A DNA stretch of 13,307 nt from positions 1 through 13,307 of the forward strand of contig JAFGNI010000467.1 in assembly GCA_016927095.1 (NCBI GenBank), read 5' to 3'. The notes under the pieces are model-generated. The model was given only the letters and a program-made list of their open reading frames with translations, was not told the DNA's origin and ran no database searches. Made by a program: the position numbers and the translations under genes. Numbering within the stretch: the stretch's first letter is position 1; each line of letters begins with the position of its first letter. Shown here in pieces: positions 6,235 to 12,819 of this stretch. This DNA is from Anaerolineae bacterium (GTDB lineage: Bacteria > Chloroflexota > Anaerolineae > B4-G1 > SLSP01).

Positions 6235-6262
6235 TTGACGCGATGGGTGAGCTGCGTAGAAT
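6235..6262 (+). promoter_or_regulatory. Promoter of the DUF362-sulfatase operon
   Basis: TTGACG (6235-6240) and TAGAAT (6257-6262) are 16 bp apart, each five of six to consensus. The resulting leader of about 125 nt contains CCCCT/AGGGG and CGGGCCA/TGGCCCG (6321-6327/6343-6349) hairpins before the GAGGAG ribosome-binding site at 6379-6384. No protein-coding gene is credible in this leader. Confidence 0.6.
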
Positions 6263-6392
6263 GGCCTTACCCCCTGGCAGCAGGGGCAATCGCATCTATC
6301 TACATCGGCGCAGAAGCGACCGGGCCAGCCCGTGGTCATCTGTGGCCCGACCGGCACGCTCGTGGGCGAACGTCAACTGAGGAGACACCATA

Positions 6393-7601
6393 GTGAGTAT
6401 TGTTTCGATCGCGAGAGTGCACAACAACCGTGTCGATGAGGCTGTACACCGCGCTGTGGACTTGGTCCACGGCATGTCGATCGTCAGACCCGGAGATTGC
6501 GTCCTCATCAAGCCCAACCTGGTCAAGCCTTCTCCATCGGGATCCGGCATTATCACGGATGCCCGACTGACCGAAGCCGTGGCCAAACTCGTCCTGGACC
6601 AAAACCCCGGTCAAGTGATCATCGGTGAGGGATCGTCTGTTGGGTACGACTTCCCCGGTCAGGTGGACTCGCTCACAGCTATGGAGGCCAGCGGCACCGC
6701 GGATGTCGCGCGCCGCCTTGGTCTGCCCATGGTGGATCTCAATCGCGATGAGGTCGTGGAGGTCCACGCCGACGACGCCTACGTGATGCACACCTTCGGA
6801 GTGGCCAAGACGGCCTACGAGGCCGACGTGATCATCGACCTCCCCGTGCTCAAAACCCACTCGCGGACCGGCATCACCTGTGGACTCAAGAACATGAAAG
6901 GCGTGCTCCCTGGCAAGGAGAAGAAGCGCACACATCGTCTGGGCCTTGACCGCGGTATCGTCGACCTCAACCGCGTGATGAAGCCCCATCTCACCGTGGT
7001 CGACGGCCTTGTAGGGCGCGCCGGCACCCATACCCGTGACGAGGACCGCGTCACCCTCAACTGCATCCTGGCAGGTAAGGACGTTGTCGCCGTCGACGCG
7101 GTGTGCGCGACAGTGATGGGATTCGACATTGATGAGATCCTCCACGTACGGCTCGCCTATGAGGCCGGACTTGGCGAGGCCGACCTCGATTGCATTCACG
7201 TCTATGGCGAGCGTATTGCCGCCGTGGCACGGCCCTTCCAACCCTACGCCGAGGCCGCCAAGGAGCGATTCGGGGCCGCTACGATCATTGAGAAGGACAC
7301 CTGCACGGGCTGTTGGGGTGAGATGGAGAGCGCCTTCCTCTATCTCAACGAGGCCGGCTTCGCCGACAGGCTCAAGGAACTCGTGCTCGTGATGGGCACC
7401 CCGGACGAGGTTCCCGATCTTGACACGACACCCCTCATTGTCGGCAAGTGCCCCATGGCGCATCGCGAGCTTGGCGTCTGGGTCGGCGGCTGTCCGCCGC
7501 ACGGGATCAAGCTCACCGATGCGATCTGTGACGCGCTCAACATTGACAAAGAAGCAGTCCACGCCAAGATAGAGGAGTTGCACGCTGCCGGGAATCGTTA
7601 G
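6393..7601 (+). CDS. DUF362 domain protein
   Basis: A 402-residue protein starting at GTG, with GAGGAG 8 nt upstream. Family features include VLIKPNLVKP near residue 40, DLPVLKTHSRTGITCGLKNMKGVLPG near 150-175 and the downstream DGLVGRAGTHTRD segment, all typical of DUF362. The C-terminal third has four cysteines in motif-like settings: Cys304 and Cys307 (CTGC), Cys353 (KCPMAH) and Cys367 (GGCPPHG). These might bind an Fe-S cluster or metal, although this is not the classic ferredoxin-type DUF362 fusion. DUF362 proteins have no settled function; some occur beside glycan or aromatic metabolism genes. The gene is followed after 132 nt by a sulfatase on the same strand, suggesting a linked role. 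Confidence 0.88.
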   Translation: MSIVSIARVHNNRVDEAVHRAVDLVHGMSIVRPGDCVLIKPNLVKPSPSGSGIITDARLTEAVAKLVLDQNPGQVIIGEGSSVGYDFPGQVDSLTAMEASGTADVARRLGLPMVDLNRDEVVEVHADDAYVMHTFGVAKTAYEADVIIDLPVLKTHSRTGITCGLKNMKGVLPGKEKKRTHRLGLDRGIVDLNRVMKPHLTVVDGLVGRAGTHTRDEDRVTLNCILAGKDVVAVDAVCATVMGFDIDEILHVRLAYEAGLGEADLDCIHVYGERIAAVARPFQPYAEAAKERFGAATIIEKDTCTGCWGEMESAFLYLNEAGFADRLKELVLVMGTPDEVPDLDTTPLIVGKCPMAHRELGVWVGGCPPHGIKLTDAICDALNIDKEAVHAKIEELHAAGNR

Positions 7602-7612
7602 CCAGCACCGGC

Positions 7613-7642
7613 ATGGTAGCCATACCATTGTCGGAAATCCGA
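7613..7642. other. Pair of short palindromes after the DUF362 stop
   Basis: ATGGTA/TACCAT (7613-7618/7623-7628) and TCGGA/TCCGA (7631-7635/7638-7642) lie back to back within 45 nt of the DUF362 stop. TGCCGG (7586-7591), near the end of DUF362, can also pair with CCGGCA (7608-7613). They may stabilise the 3' end of the message or bind a regulator. Confidence 0.35.
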
Positions 7643-7662
7643 CGGCACGATGACCCCGCGAA

Positions 7663-7689
7663 ACCCCGGCCCTGACGATAGGCCGGGGT
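7663..7689 (+). terminator. GC-rich hairpin between DUF362 and sulfatase genes
   Basis: ACCCCGGCC (7663-7671) pairs with GGCCGGGGT (7681-7689) around a 9-nt loop. There is no U-tract, so it is either a weak attenuator that lowers sulfatase expression relative to DUF362 or an mRNA-stabilising stem. It lies 44 nt before the sulfatase start. Confidence 0.45.
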
Positions 7690-7733
7690 CTGCGCTACCT
7701 AGGGAGCACCAACAGCACCAGCGAGGTGAGCAC

Positions 7734-9158
7734 ATGTCACAAAAGCACCAACCCAATATCCTGCTGATCATGCCCGATCAGATGCGTGGCGACTGCCTTT
7801 CGCTGGCCCAACACCCCGTATTGCTGACACCGAACATCGACGAGATCGGAGGACAAGGCGCTTTCTTCACCCATGCGTACACCACCTGCGCCTCCTGCAT
7901 TCCGGCACGCCGCGCCCTGCTCACCGGGCAGTACCCAGCCACCAATGGAATGGTCGGATATCTGGAAGGCGTACCGATCACCACAGCGACGCTGCCACAG
8001 CTCCTACAGGAAGGGGGATACACGACGGCGATCGCAGGGCGGTATATGCACCAGTCGCCCTATGAGACATCCTACGGCTACGGGACGCGTGTGCTCGGCT
8101 CCACCTACAAGCCCGACGACGACTATGCTAGGATGCTGGACACCGCTGCACCGGAGTTCGGCGGCATCCGCGGTCTGGGCTTGTCTTTCAACGGGTGGCA
8201 GGCACGCCCCTGGCCCCTTGCAGAGGATCTCCATCCCACGCACTGGACCGTTCAGCAGGCCCGCCGTCTGATTCGGGAGTGCGCAATCGATCGTCCGCTC
8301 TTCCTCACCACATCCTTCTACGCACCCCATCCACCGCTCTGTCCGCCTCGCTTCTATATGGAGCGGTATTTGTCGCAGGCGCTCCCGCCAGCAGCCATCG
8401 GCACGTGGGCTGTGCCTCCCGAGGACAACGGTATTGGCGCCGGCGTGGACGCGCACAAGGTATGCCTGCCCCGCGAGGCATTGCGAACCGCCCAGGCCGG
8501 CTATTACGGGCTCATCCACCATATCGATGACCAGATATACTGGCTCCTGCAGGAGTTCAAATCGCGGAGCCGTGAGACTGGGCGTCGCTGGGTCGTCGTC
8601 TTCACCTCGGACCACGGCGAGATGCTAGGAGATCACCACTTCTATCGCAAATGCCAACCCTACGAAGGCGCGTCGCATATCCCATTCCTCATTCAGGGCT
8701 CTCCAGAGATGGGCTTCAAGAGCGGCCTCCGGAACGACAGCCCCGTATGCCTAGAGGACCTGATGCCGACGCTGCTGGCGTTCGCTGGTTTGCCCGTTCC
8801 CGATCGTATCGATGGCGAAGACCTGACACCTGTACTGCGCGGCGACGCGACCGTGCAGCGGCTCTGGCTCCATGGCGAACATGCACCTTGTTACAGCGAG
8901 GCGCAGGCCTATCACTTCCTGACCGACGGCGCCCGCAAGTACATCTGGCGCCCGCTCGACGGCACCGAGCAGTTCTTTGATATTGAGAAAGACCCCCTCG
9001 AGCTTTGTGACCTAGCACGCGACCGCGCCTACGCCCCGGCGGTCGCGATCTGGCGGCAGCGCCTGGTTGACCATCTGAGGTCGCGCCCTGAAGGCTTCTC
9101 GGATGGCAGACGCCTGATCGCGGGCCGACCCTATCCGCCTTATCATCCACCCAGGTAG
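7734..9158 (+). CDS. Cys-type sulfatase (arylsulfatase family)
   Basis: A 474-residue alkaline-phosphatase-superfamily sulfatase. The active-site signature CIPARRALLTG places the formylglycine precursor at Cys55 (C-x-P-x-R), so it needs a formylglycine-generating enzyme not seen in this window. Metal-binding residues are visible as Asp15 in PDQMRGD and Asp293-His294 in SDHGEMLGDHH. TPNIDEI (32-38) and YAPHPP near the middle are also typical. There is no signal peptide after MSQKHQPNILLIMPDQ, so it appears cytoplasmic. ATG 7734 is preferred over 7650, since GAGGTG at 7723-7728 precedes it and the upstream residues overlap a hairpin. It is probably co-transcribed with the DUF362 gene. Substrate unknown: a sulfate ester of a sugar or small molecule. 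Confidence 0.93.
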   Translation: MSQKHQPNILLIMPDQMRGDCLSLAQHPVLLTPNIDEIGGQGAFFTHAYTTCASCIPARRALLTGQYPATNGMVGYLEGVPITTATLPQLLQEGGYTTAIAGRYMHQSPYETSYGYGTRVLGSTYKPDDDYARMLDTAAPEFGGIRGLGLSFNGWQARPWPLAEDLHPTHWTVQQARRLIRECAIDRPLFLTTSFYAPHPPLCPPRFYMERYLSQALPPAAIGTWAVPPEDNGIGAGVDAHKVCLPREALRTAQAGYYGLIHHIDDQIYWLLQEFKSRSRETGRRWVVVFTSDHGEMLGDHHFYRKCQPYEGASHIPFLIQGSPEMGFKSGLRNDSPVCLEDLMPTLLAFAGLPVPDRIDGEDLTPVLRGDATVQRLWLHGEHAPCYSEAQAYHFLTDGARKYIWRPLDGTEQFFDIEKDPLELCDLARDRAYAPAVAIWRQRLVDHLRSRPEGFSDGRRLIAGRPYPPYHPPR

Positions 9159-9251
9159 ACTATTCTGGTCTACACCACAGGTACCAAAATAGTTGGTTAT
9201 ACCACCAACTATTTTGGTAGTAGCACTTGACAATGACCCATTATTTTGGTA
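9159..9251. promoter_or_regulatory. AT-rich operator island with four copies of ACTATTTTGGTA
   Basis: Copies are at 9159-9170 (10 of 12, plus), 9182-9193 (exact, minus), 9208-9219 (exact, plus) and 9240-9251 (11 of 12, plus). The middle two belong to a larger dyad of 16-bp arms, 9182-9197 and 9204-9219, with a 6-nt centre. Copies 3 and 4 are 32 bp apart, about three helical turns. The dyad lies directly upstream of the -35, and copy 4 overlaps spacer and -10, so one protein could both bridge and block the promoter. A hairpin GTAGAC/GTCTAC (9155-9160/9168-9173) also covers the end of the sulfatase gene. The best candidate binder is the DUF2089 HTH protein encoded just downstream. Confidence 0.75.
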
Positions 9252-9255
9252 TCAT
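9227..9255 (+). promoter_or_regulatory. Consensus promoter of the DUF2089 operon
   Basis: TTGACA (9227-9232) and TATCAT (9250-9255) are exactly 17 bp apart. Transcription should start near 9262, leaving a leader of under 20 nt that contains the GGGGAGGTG ribosome-binding site before the ATG at 9280. Confidence 0.8.
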
Positions 9256-9279
9256 ATTGATAACCTGGGGAGGTGGATC

Positions 9280-9663
9280 ATGCGCAAGATCCTGGAACAC
9301 TGTCCATCATGTGGTGCGGACCTGCTCGTCACAAGGATGAGTTGCCCTGTGTGCGACACCGTGGTGACGGGCACTTGGGCGCCCTGTCGCTTCTGCCAGC
9401 TTTCGCCGGAACACACACAGCTGCTAGAGGCGTTTGTGCGCGCCAAGGGTAACGTCAAGGAGATGGCCCGCGACCTCGGCAACTCCTACTGGACCGTCCG
9501 CAAGCAGTTGGATGACCTGATCAAGGCGCTCGGCTACGAGCCCAGCCCAGCGCCACCGGAGAATACAACGGAGGCACAGGCGGAGATACTCCACCAGCTC
9601 GACCGCGGTGAGATCACCGCAGCAGAGGCTTCCGAGCTCTTGGCAGATCTGAGACAGACGTAG
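9280..9663 (+). CDS. DUF2089 zinc-ribbon / HTH regulator with SHOCT-like tail
   Basis: A 127-residue protein matching DUF2089. An N-terminal zinc ribbon is formed by CPSC (Cys8, Cys11) and CPVC (Cys22, Cys25). A helical helix-turn-helix domain follows, with LSPEHTQLLEAFVRAKGNVKEM and the recognition-like ARDLGNSYWTVRKQLDDL. An extra Cys pair (Cys37, Cys40 in APCRFC) is unusual to my recollection of the family. The last about 25 residues (AEILHQLDRGEITAAEASELLADL) are a SHOCT-like helical hairpin also found at the start of the next gene product. The start at 9280 has GGGGAGGTG upstream; the frame extension to 9193 runs through the promoter and is rejected. It likely binds the operator island in front of it and controls itself and the pentapeptide gene, 64 nt downstream. 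Confidence 0.87.
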   Translation: MRKILEHCPSCGADLLVTRMSCPVCDTVVTGTWAPCRFCQLSPEHTQLLEAFVRAKGNVKEMARDLGNSYWTVRKQLDDLIKALGYEPSPAPPENTTEAQAEILHQLDRGEITAAEASELLADLRQT

Positions 9664-9727
9664 CCCAAAGGCATTGCCGTTCAGGGACCGCGTCGCTCGG
9701 GCGCTAGTTGAAACGAAAGGGATCGCT

Positions 9728-10618
9728 ATGAGCGAGCAAACGTTGATGATCCTCAAGATGCTTGAGGAAGGCAAGATCACTGCAGATGAGGCCAGCGACC
9801 TGCTGTCCAAAGTAGAGGCGCTGGAGGAGGAAGCAGCCAAGCCGGCTGCCGAATCGGAGCCGGGACCGCGCTTCGGCGGGCCCCGGCACTATAGGGTACC
9901 CGATCCCGGGCAAGTAACCATCCCACCCATTCACATCCCCGAGATTCCACCGGTGCCCATCCCGGATATCAACCGCATCGTCAACGACGCGCTGCGTGAG
10001 GCCTTTGGCGAAGGCTTCCCTCATCGCCATCACGCCCCGGGTTCCCACGGGAAGCACGGCGAGCATGTTGACCTTGCGGGCGCAAGCATTGCTGGCGCCC
10101 GACTCGAGCACACCGACCTGACGGACGCCAAGTTGAACAAGAAAACGCGACTCCAGGGCGCTGATCTTCGCTACGCCTCTTTTGTAAATGCGGATCTCCG
10201 GGGGACCGACCTGCGGGGCGCCAATCTCACCTACAGCGACTTCACCGGTGCCAACCTGAATGATGCGGATCTTCAGGGCGCCCAGATGCACCACGGAGCG
10301 TACACCGCGGCGGACTTCAGTTTCAGCAATCTGAAGGGCGCCGACTTCAGCCTGAGTGATCTCACCGAGGCCAGCTTCCGGAACGTTAAACATCCAGGCC
10401 TGTCGTTGCGTGGCATGAAGATGGTGGGCATCAGGTACGAGACCACCGGCGAAGACGAAGCGCCGGAGGACTACGACGAGGAAGCCGAGGAGGCTGTTGA
10501 GGCTGTAGAGGCCATGGAATCCGACGTGTCCGAGACCGCCTCTGAAGAGGAAGTCGCCTACGGCGAGCAAGCCGAGGAGACGCCCGAAGAGCACGACGAG
10601 GACCTGTCCTGGACTTGA
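9728..10618 (+). CDS. SHOCT-like / pentapeptide-repeat protein with acidic tail
   Basis: A 296-residue protein with four parts. Residues about 5-30 (LMILKMLEEGKITADEASDLL) are a SHOCT-like helical hairpin, as in YvlB/DUF4097-type proteins. A Pro-rich linker (IPPIHIPEIPPVPIPD) and a His-rich stretch (HRHHAPGSHGKHGEH) follow. About 20 pentapeptide repeats then form a right-handed quadrilateral beta-helix, best seen as ADLRY, ADLRG, TDLRG, ANLTY, ANLND, ADLQG, SNLKG and ADFSL. The final about 50 residues are strongly acidic (EDEAPEDYDEEAEE, then many Glu/Asp). There is no signal peptide or membrane helix. ATG 9728 follows AAAGGGA; a TTG at 9674 would extend it without support. It shares the promoter and SHOCT-like module of the DUF2089 gene. 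The beta-helix plus acidic tail could mimic DNA, as some pentapeptide proteins do with gyrase, but this is inference. Confidence 0.9.
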   Translation: MSEQTLMILKMLEEGKITADEASDLLSKVEALEEEAAKPAAESEPGPRFGGPRHYRVPDPGQVTIPPIHIPEIPPVPIPDINRIVNDALREAFGEGFPHRHHAPGSHGKHGEHVDLAGASIAGARLEHTDLTDAKLNKKTRLQGADLRYASFVNADLRGTDLRGANLTYSDFTGANLNDADLQGAQMHHGAYTAADFSFSNLKGADFSLSDLTEASFRNVKHPGLSLRGMKMVGIRYETTGEDEAPEDYDEEAEEAVEAVEAMESDVSETASEEEVAYGEQAEETPEEHDEDLSWT

Positions 10619-10684
10619 GATCCATCACACAGGCGATCCAGAGCACCATCGGTCAGGAACAGGTGAACCCGGATTCAGCACAGA

Positions 10685-10715
10685 GGAGAGGGCGCCCACC
10701 CAGAACACCCTCTCC
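10685..10715. terminator. Possible terminator hairpin after the pentapeptide gene
   Basis: GGAGAGGG (10685-10692) pairs with CCCTCTCC (10708-10715) around a 15-nt loop, 66 nt after the stop. No U-tract follows, so the call is tentative. Confidence 0.35.
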
Positions 10716-10733
10716 CCTGCTATCAGCGGATGT

Positions 10734-10760
10734 GGACGCCCGGCGCTAGGTCGGGCGTCC
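10734..10760. terminator. GC-rich hairpin, probable terminator of the DUF2089 operon
   Basis: GGACGCCCG (10734-10742) pairs with CGGGCGTCC (10752-10760), extended inward by a G-U and a C-G pair. A short T-containing tail (TATCCT) follows, and a second small stem ATCCT/AGGAT lies at 10762-10778. It lies in the 282-nt space between two convergent genes, in which no coding sequence was seen. Confidence 0.5.
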
Positions 10761-10900
10761 TATCCTACGCCGGAGGATCACGCAGATTCGTGCAAGCGAG
10801 CCCGTCTGCCGCTCGTGTCCACCTTACCCGGACGTCACGGAAGACCGGGCTACCCCACCCTCGTGGCTCGCTGGCATCACAATGCAGGCAGCCACGCGCA

Positions 10901-11455
10901 TCAGTAGAGGTACGGCACGAGCCGCCACGTGGACTCGCTGTAGGCAGCGTAGCCTTCGAAGCTCTCGCGCAGGAAGCGCTCCTCCGCTTGGATGCGCCAG
11001 ACGACGCCCGCGATTCCGAGTGCGGTCAGTCCCCAGGCCCATACGACACCCAAAAAGGTCGGGCAAGCCACAAAGAGACAGACGTTGGCCAGGTAGAGCG
11101 GATGGCGAATCTTGGCATATAGCCCGGTCGTGACCAACCCGGCAGACCTGCCCTGCTCCAGGAACATGGAAAACTGCGTCCCCAGGTCCAAGTGTGCTTT
11201 GACGCGAATGACGGTCGCAGCGGCGAAGAACACCGCCCCAGCAATCAGAAAGAACAAGGCCGGCTGCGGACCGCCTCGCGTGCCGTAGACCAGCGCCGGC
11301 ACCACGATCACCGACCAATAGGGCACCATGATCAGATAGGCGGTCCAGTCCAGCTTCGGCTTCCTCGTCAAGGTGCCGGTCTTCGCCATGACGAGCGTCT
11401 CGGAGAATCGATAGAGCAAGACCAGGGCAATATAGAAGATCAGGACCGCGTCCAA
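10901..11455 (-). CDS. Isoprenylcysteine carboxyl methyltransferase-like membrane protein
   Basis: A 184-residue integral membrane protein. Hydrophobic segments are visible at about 2-17, 36-54, 62-80 and through the region 120-155. The conserved ICMT/PEMT-type features are GLYAKIRHPLYLANV (the RHP-x-Y motif for SAM and substrate) and the C-terminal EERFLRESFEGYAAYSESTWRLVP (E-E, then F-x-x-Y-x-x-Y and the terminal P). Bacterial members methylate small molecules, lipids or proteins; the substrate here is unknown. The frame runs up to 11542, but TTG 11455 is chosen because AAAGGAAA lies just upstream and the product then starts at the first membrane segment. It follows the barrel-like protein gene by 70 nt on the same strand, so they are likely one operon. 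Confidence 0.82.
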   Translation of the reverse strand: MDAVLIFYIALVLLYRFSETLVMAKTGTLTRKPKLDWTAYLIMVPYWSVIVVPALVYGTRGGPQPALFFLIAGAVFFAAATVIRVKAHLDLGTQFSMFLEQGRSAGLVTTGLYAKIRHPLYLANVCLFVACPTFLGVVWAWGLTALGIAGVVWRIQAEERFLRESFEGYAAYSESTWRLVPYLY

Positions 11456-11525
11456 GTGAGTTTCCTTTCGACAGCGAGAAGCGCTGACTGGAGCTGAGGC
11501 CTCCTCACTCCCGAATTTCCAAAGC

Positions 11526-12548
11526 CTATGCTGCCTCCCCACGTCGCCGGCGGTCGCGTCGCGACCGCAGCCGGGCGAAACCTAAAAGAAAGGCCAAGCC
11601 TGCCAGCACCAGCGCCGGACGCGAACCGGTCCAGAGGACGCCCCGGAGAAAATGCCGGAGAAAATCCACCTGCTGCGCGCCCCGCTCTGGGATATGCACT
11701 GGGCCATCCCAGGCGAAGCCCTTGAGCCGCCGCAGATACCCACGCTCTACACAACCCTCCAGGCTGAAGATAAAGATCTCGTCCTGCCATCGGCGTGCAA
11801 GCCGCAGATCCCGGACGAACTCCGACCAGCGTAGGGGCGGCGGGCCCTCGATGTCGACGCCCCCGCCGGTGCTACCTACGCCAATCCCATCAGCATCACC
11901 GGCGTAACTCCAAAAGAGGCCCGGCCCGCCGCTGCGCATGAAGCTCGTATAGAGCATCAGTGTCTCCCTGTCCACGAGCACGTCCACCACGCCAAACAGC
12001 TGTTGCAGCACATGGGAGTCGGCACGCCGCTCGTCAACGATCAAAGGCACCTGGTAGCTCTCCACGCGGTAACCGTCGATGTGCATCTGCGTGACCAGAG
12101 TAGTGTAGATGGCCTGCGCGCGGGCAACGCGTGCCCGGTCGAAACTGCGGCGAAGCAGTGTGGGCAGAACGCGCCCGAGCTCGCCCTTTGCCAGAGCCTG
12201 CATCTCACGCAGATCTGGCTCGATGTCGATCCCGATAGCGTCCCAATCCAGATTGTGCTCTGCTGTCCAAGCCCTGAACTCCGCATATCTGCGCACGGCA
12301 TAGGGCCCATTGTCCGCGTTGAACCAGTATCCCTGTGAGGTCGGCAGCAACAACCACGCAACAACGGGCACCCCGGCAGCGTTCAGCGACCGGACTACTG
12401 CGGCCCGCTCCAGACTCAGATCCAGGATGCCTAGACTCACTTTGGCGCCCAGGGCCACCAAGGTATCCGTAACGGTCCGGTCAGCGAACAAGGCAGTTAG
12501 GGCGTCCGCAGGCAACTCGCACGCAAACGTCAGTTTCGGTGGTGTCAT
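11526..12548 (-). CDS. Unrecognised barrel-like protein with C-terminal membrane anchor
   Basis: A 340-residue protein that I do not recognise by family. Its pattern of strands (LTFACELP, KVSLGILDLS, VPVVAWLLLP, WDAIGIDIEPD, RETLMLYTS, GLFWSYAGDA, EIFIFSLEG) resembles a TIM-barrel hydrolase. Asp108 and Glu110 in GIDIEPD recall the acidic motif of GH18-like enzymes, which is suggestive only. One hydrophobic segment at about 309-327 is followed by a very basic tail (RSRRDRRRRG). No N-terminal signal is visible although the basic tail would favour an exterior barrel, so topology is uncertain. ATG 12548 is chosen because AAGGAGG lies 6 nt upstream; earlier starts overlap that site. It is the first gene of a likely operon with the ICMT-like gene. 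Confidence 0.75.
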   Translation of the reverse strand: MTPPKLTFACELPADALTALFADRTVTDTLVALGAKVSLGILDLSLERAAVVRSLNAAGVPVVAWLLLPTSQGYWFNADNGPYAVRRYAEFRAWTAEHNLDWDAIGIDIEPDLREMQALAKGELGRVLPTLLRRSFDRARVARAQAIYTTLVTQMHIDGYRVESYQVPLIVDERRADSHVLQQLFGVVDVLVDRETLMLYTSFMRSGGPGLFWSYAGDADGIGVGSTGGGVDIEGPPPLRWSEFVRDLRLARRWQDEIFIFSLEGCVERGYLRRLKGFAWDGPVHIPERGAQQVDFLRHFLRGVLWTGSRPALVLAGLAFLLGFARLRSRRDRRRRGEAA

Positions 12549-12721
12549 ACGCATCCTCCTTAGCATCTTACCAGACAACCGCTTGGCAGAAAGCCTTCAG
12601 CATGGCGCGGGGGACAGCCGAAGGCCCTCATGTCTATTACGCACTGAGGTGGGTCGCGGTTGCGCGGTGGTTGGTGCGGAGGCCTATGCGTAGCGTCATC
12701 AGCCAACTCCCGCGATGGCCG

Positions 12722-12749
12722 TTGTGAATGCCACCACGCTGGCTATAAT
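12722..12749 (+). promoter_or_regulatory. Promoter for the beta-propeller-like gene
   Basis: TTGTGA (12722-12727) and a perfect TATAAT (12744-12749) are 16 bp apart, followed 70 nt later by the ATG at 12820. The rest of the 271-nt space up to the divergent gene at 12548 shows a GCCTTC/GAAGGC dyad (12593-12598/12620-12625) and no credible gene; no clear promoter for the minus-strand operon was found. Confidence 0.6.
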
Positions 12750-12819
12750 CAGAACGTTGGGGTAGAACGCCGGGGCGTCCGTATCGTCCAGTCCGTCAGG
12801 TACAGATAGGGAGGAGCAT

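Noticed and set aside
6193..6393. 66-codon plus-strand ORF before the DUF362 gene
   Set aside because: It starts upstream of the likely promoter, has no ribosome-binding site and shows no family resemblance.
6336..7628. 430-codon minus-strand ORF
   Set aside because: It is antisense to the DUF362 gene, has no recognisable domain or ribosome-binding site, and mirrors the codon bias of the true gene.
8004..8615. 203-codon minus-strand ORF
   Set aside because: A shadow of the sulfatase gene without domain features.
9704..10594. 296-codon minus-strand ORF
   Set aside because: It is antisense to the pentapeptide-repeat gene; its length reflects the regular repeat codons on the other strand.
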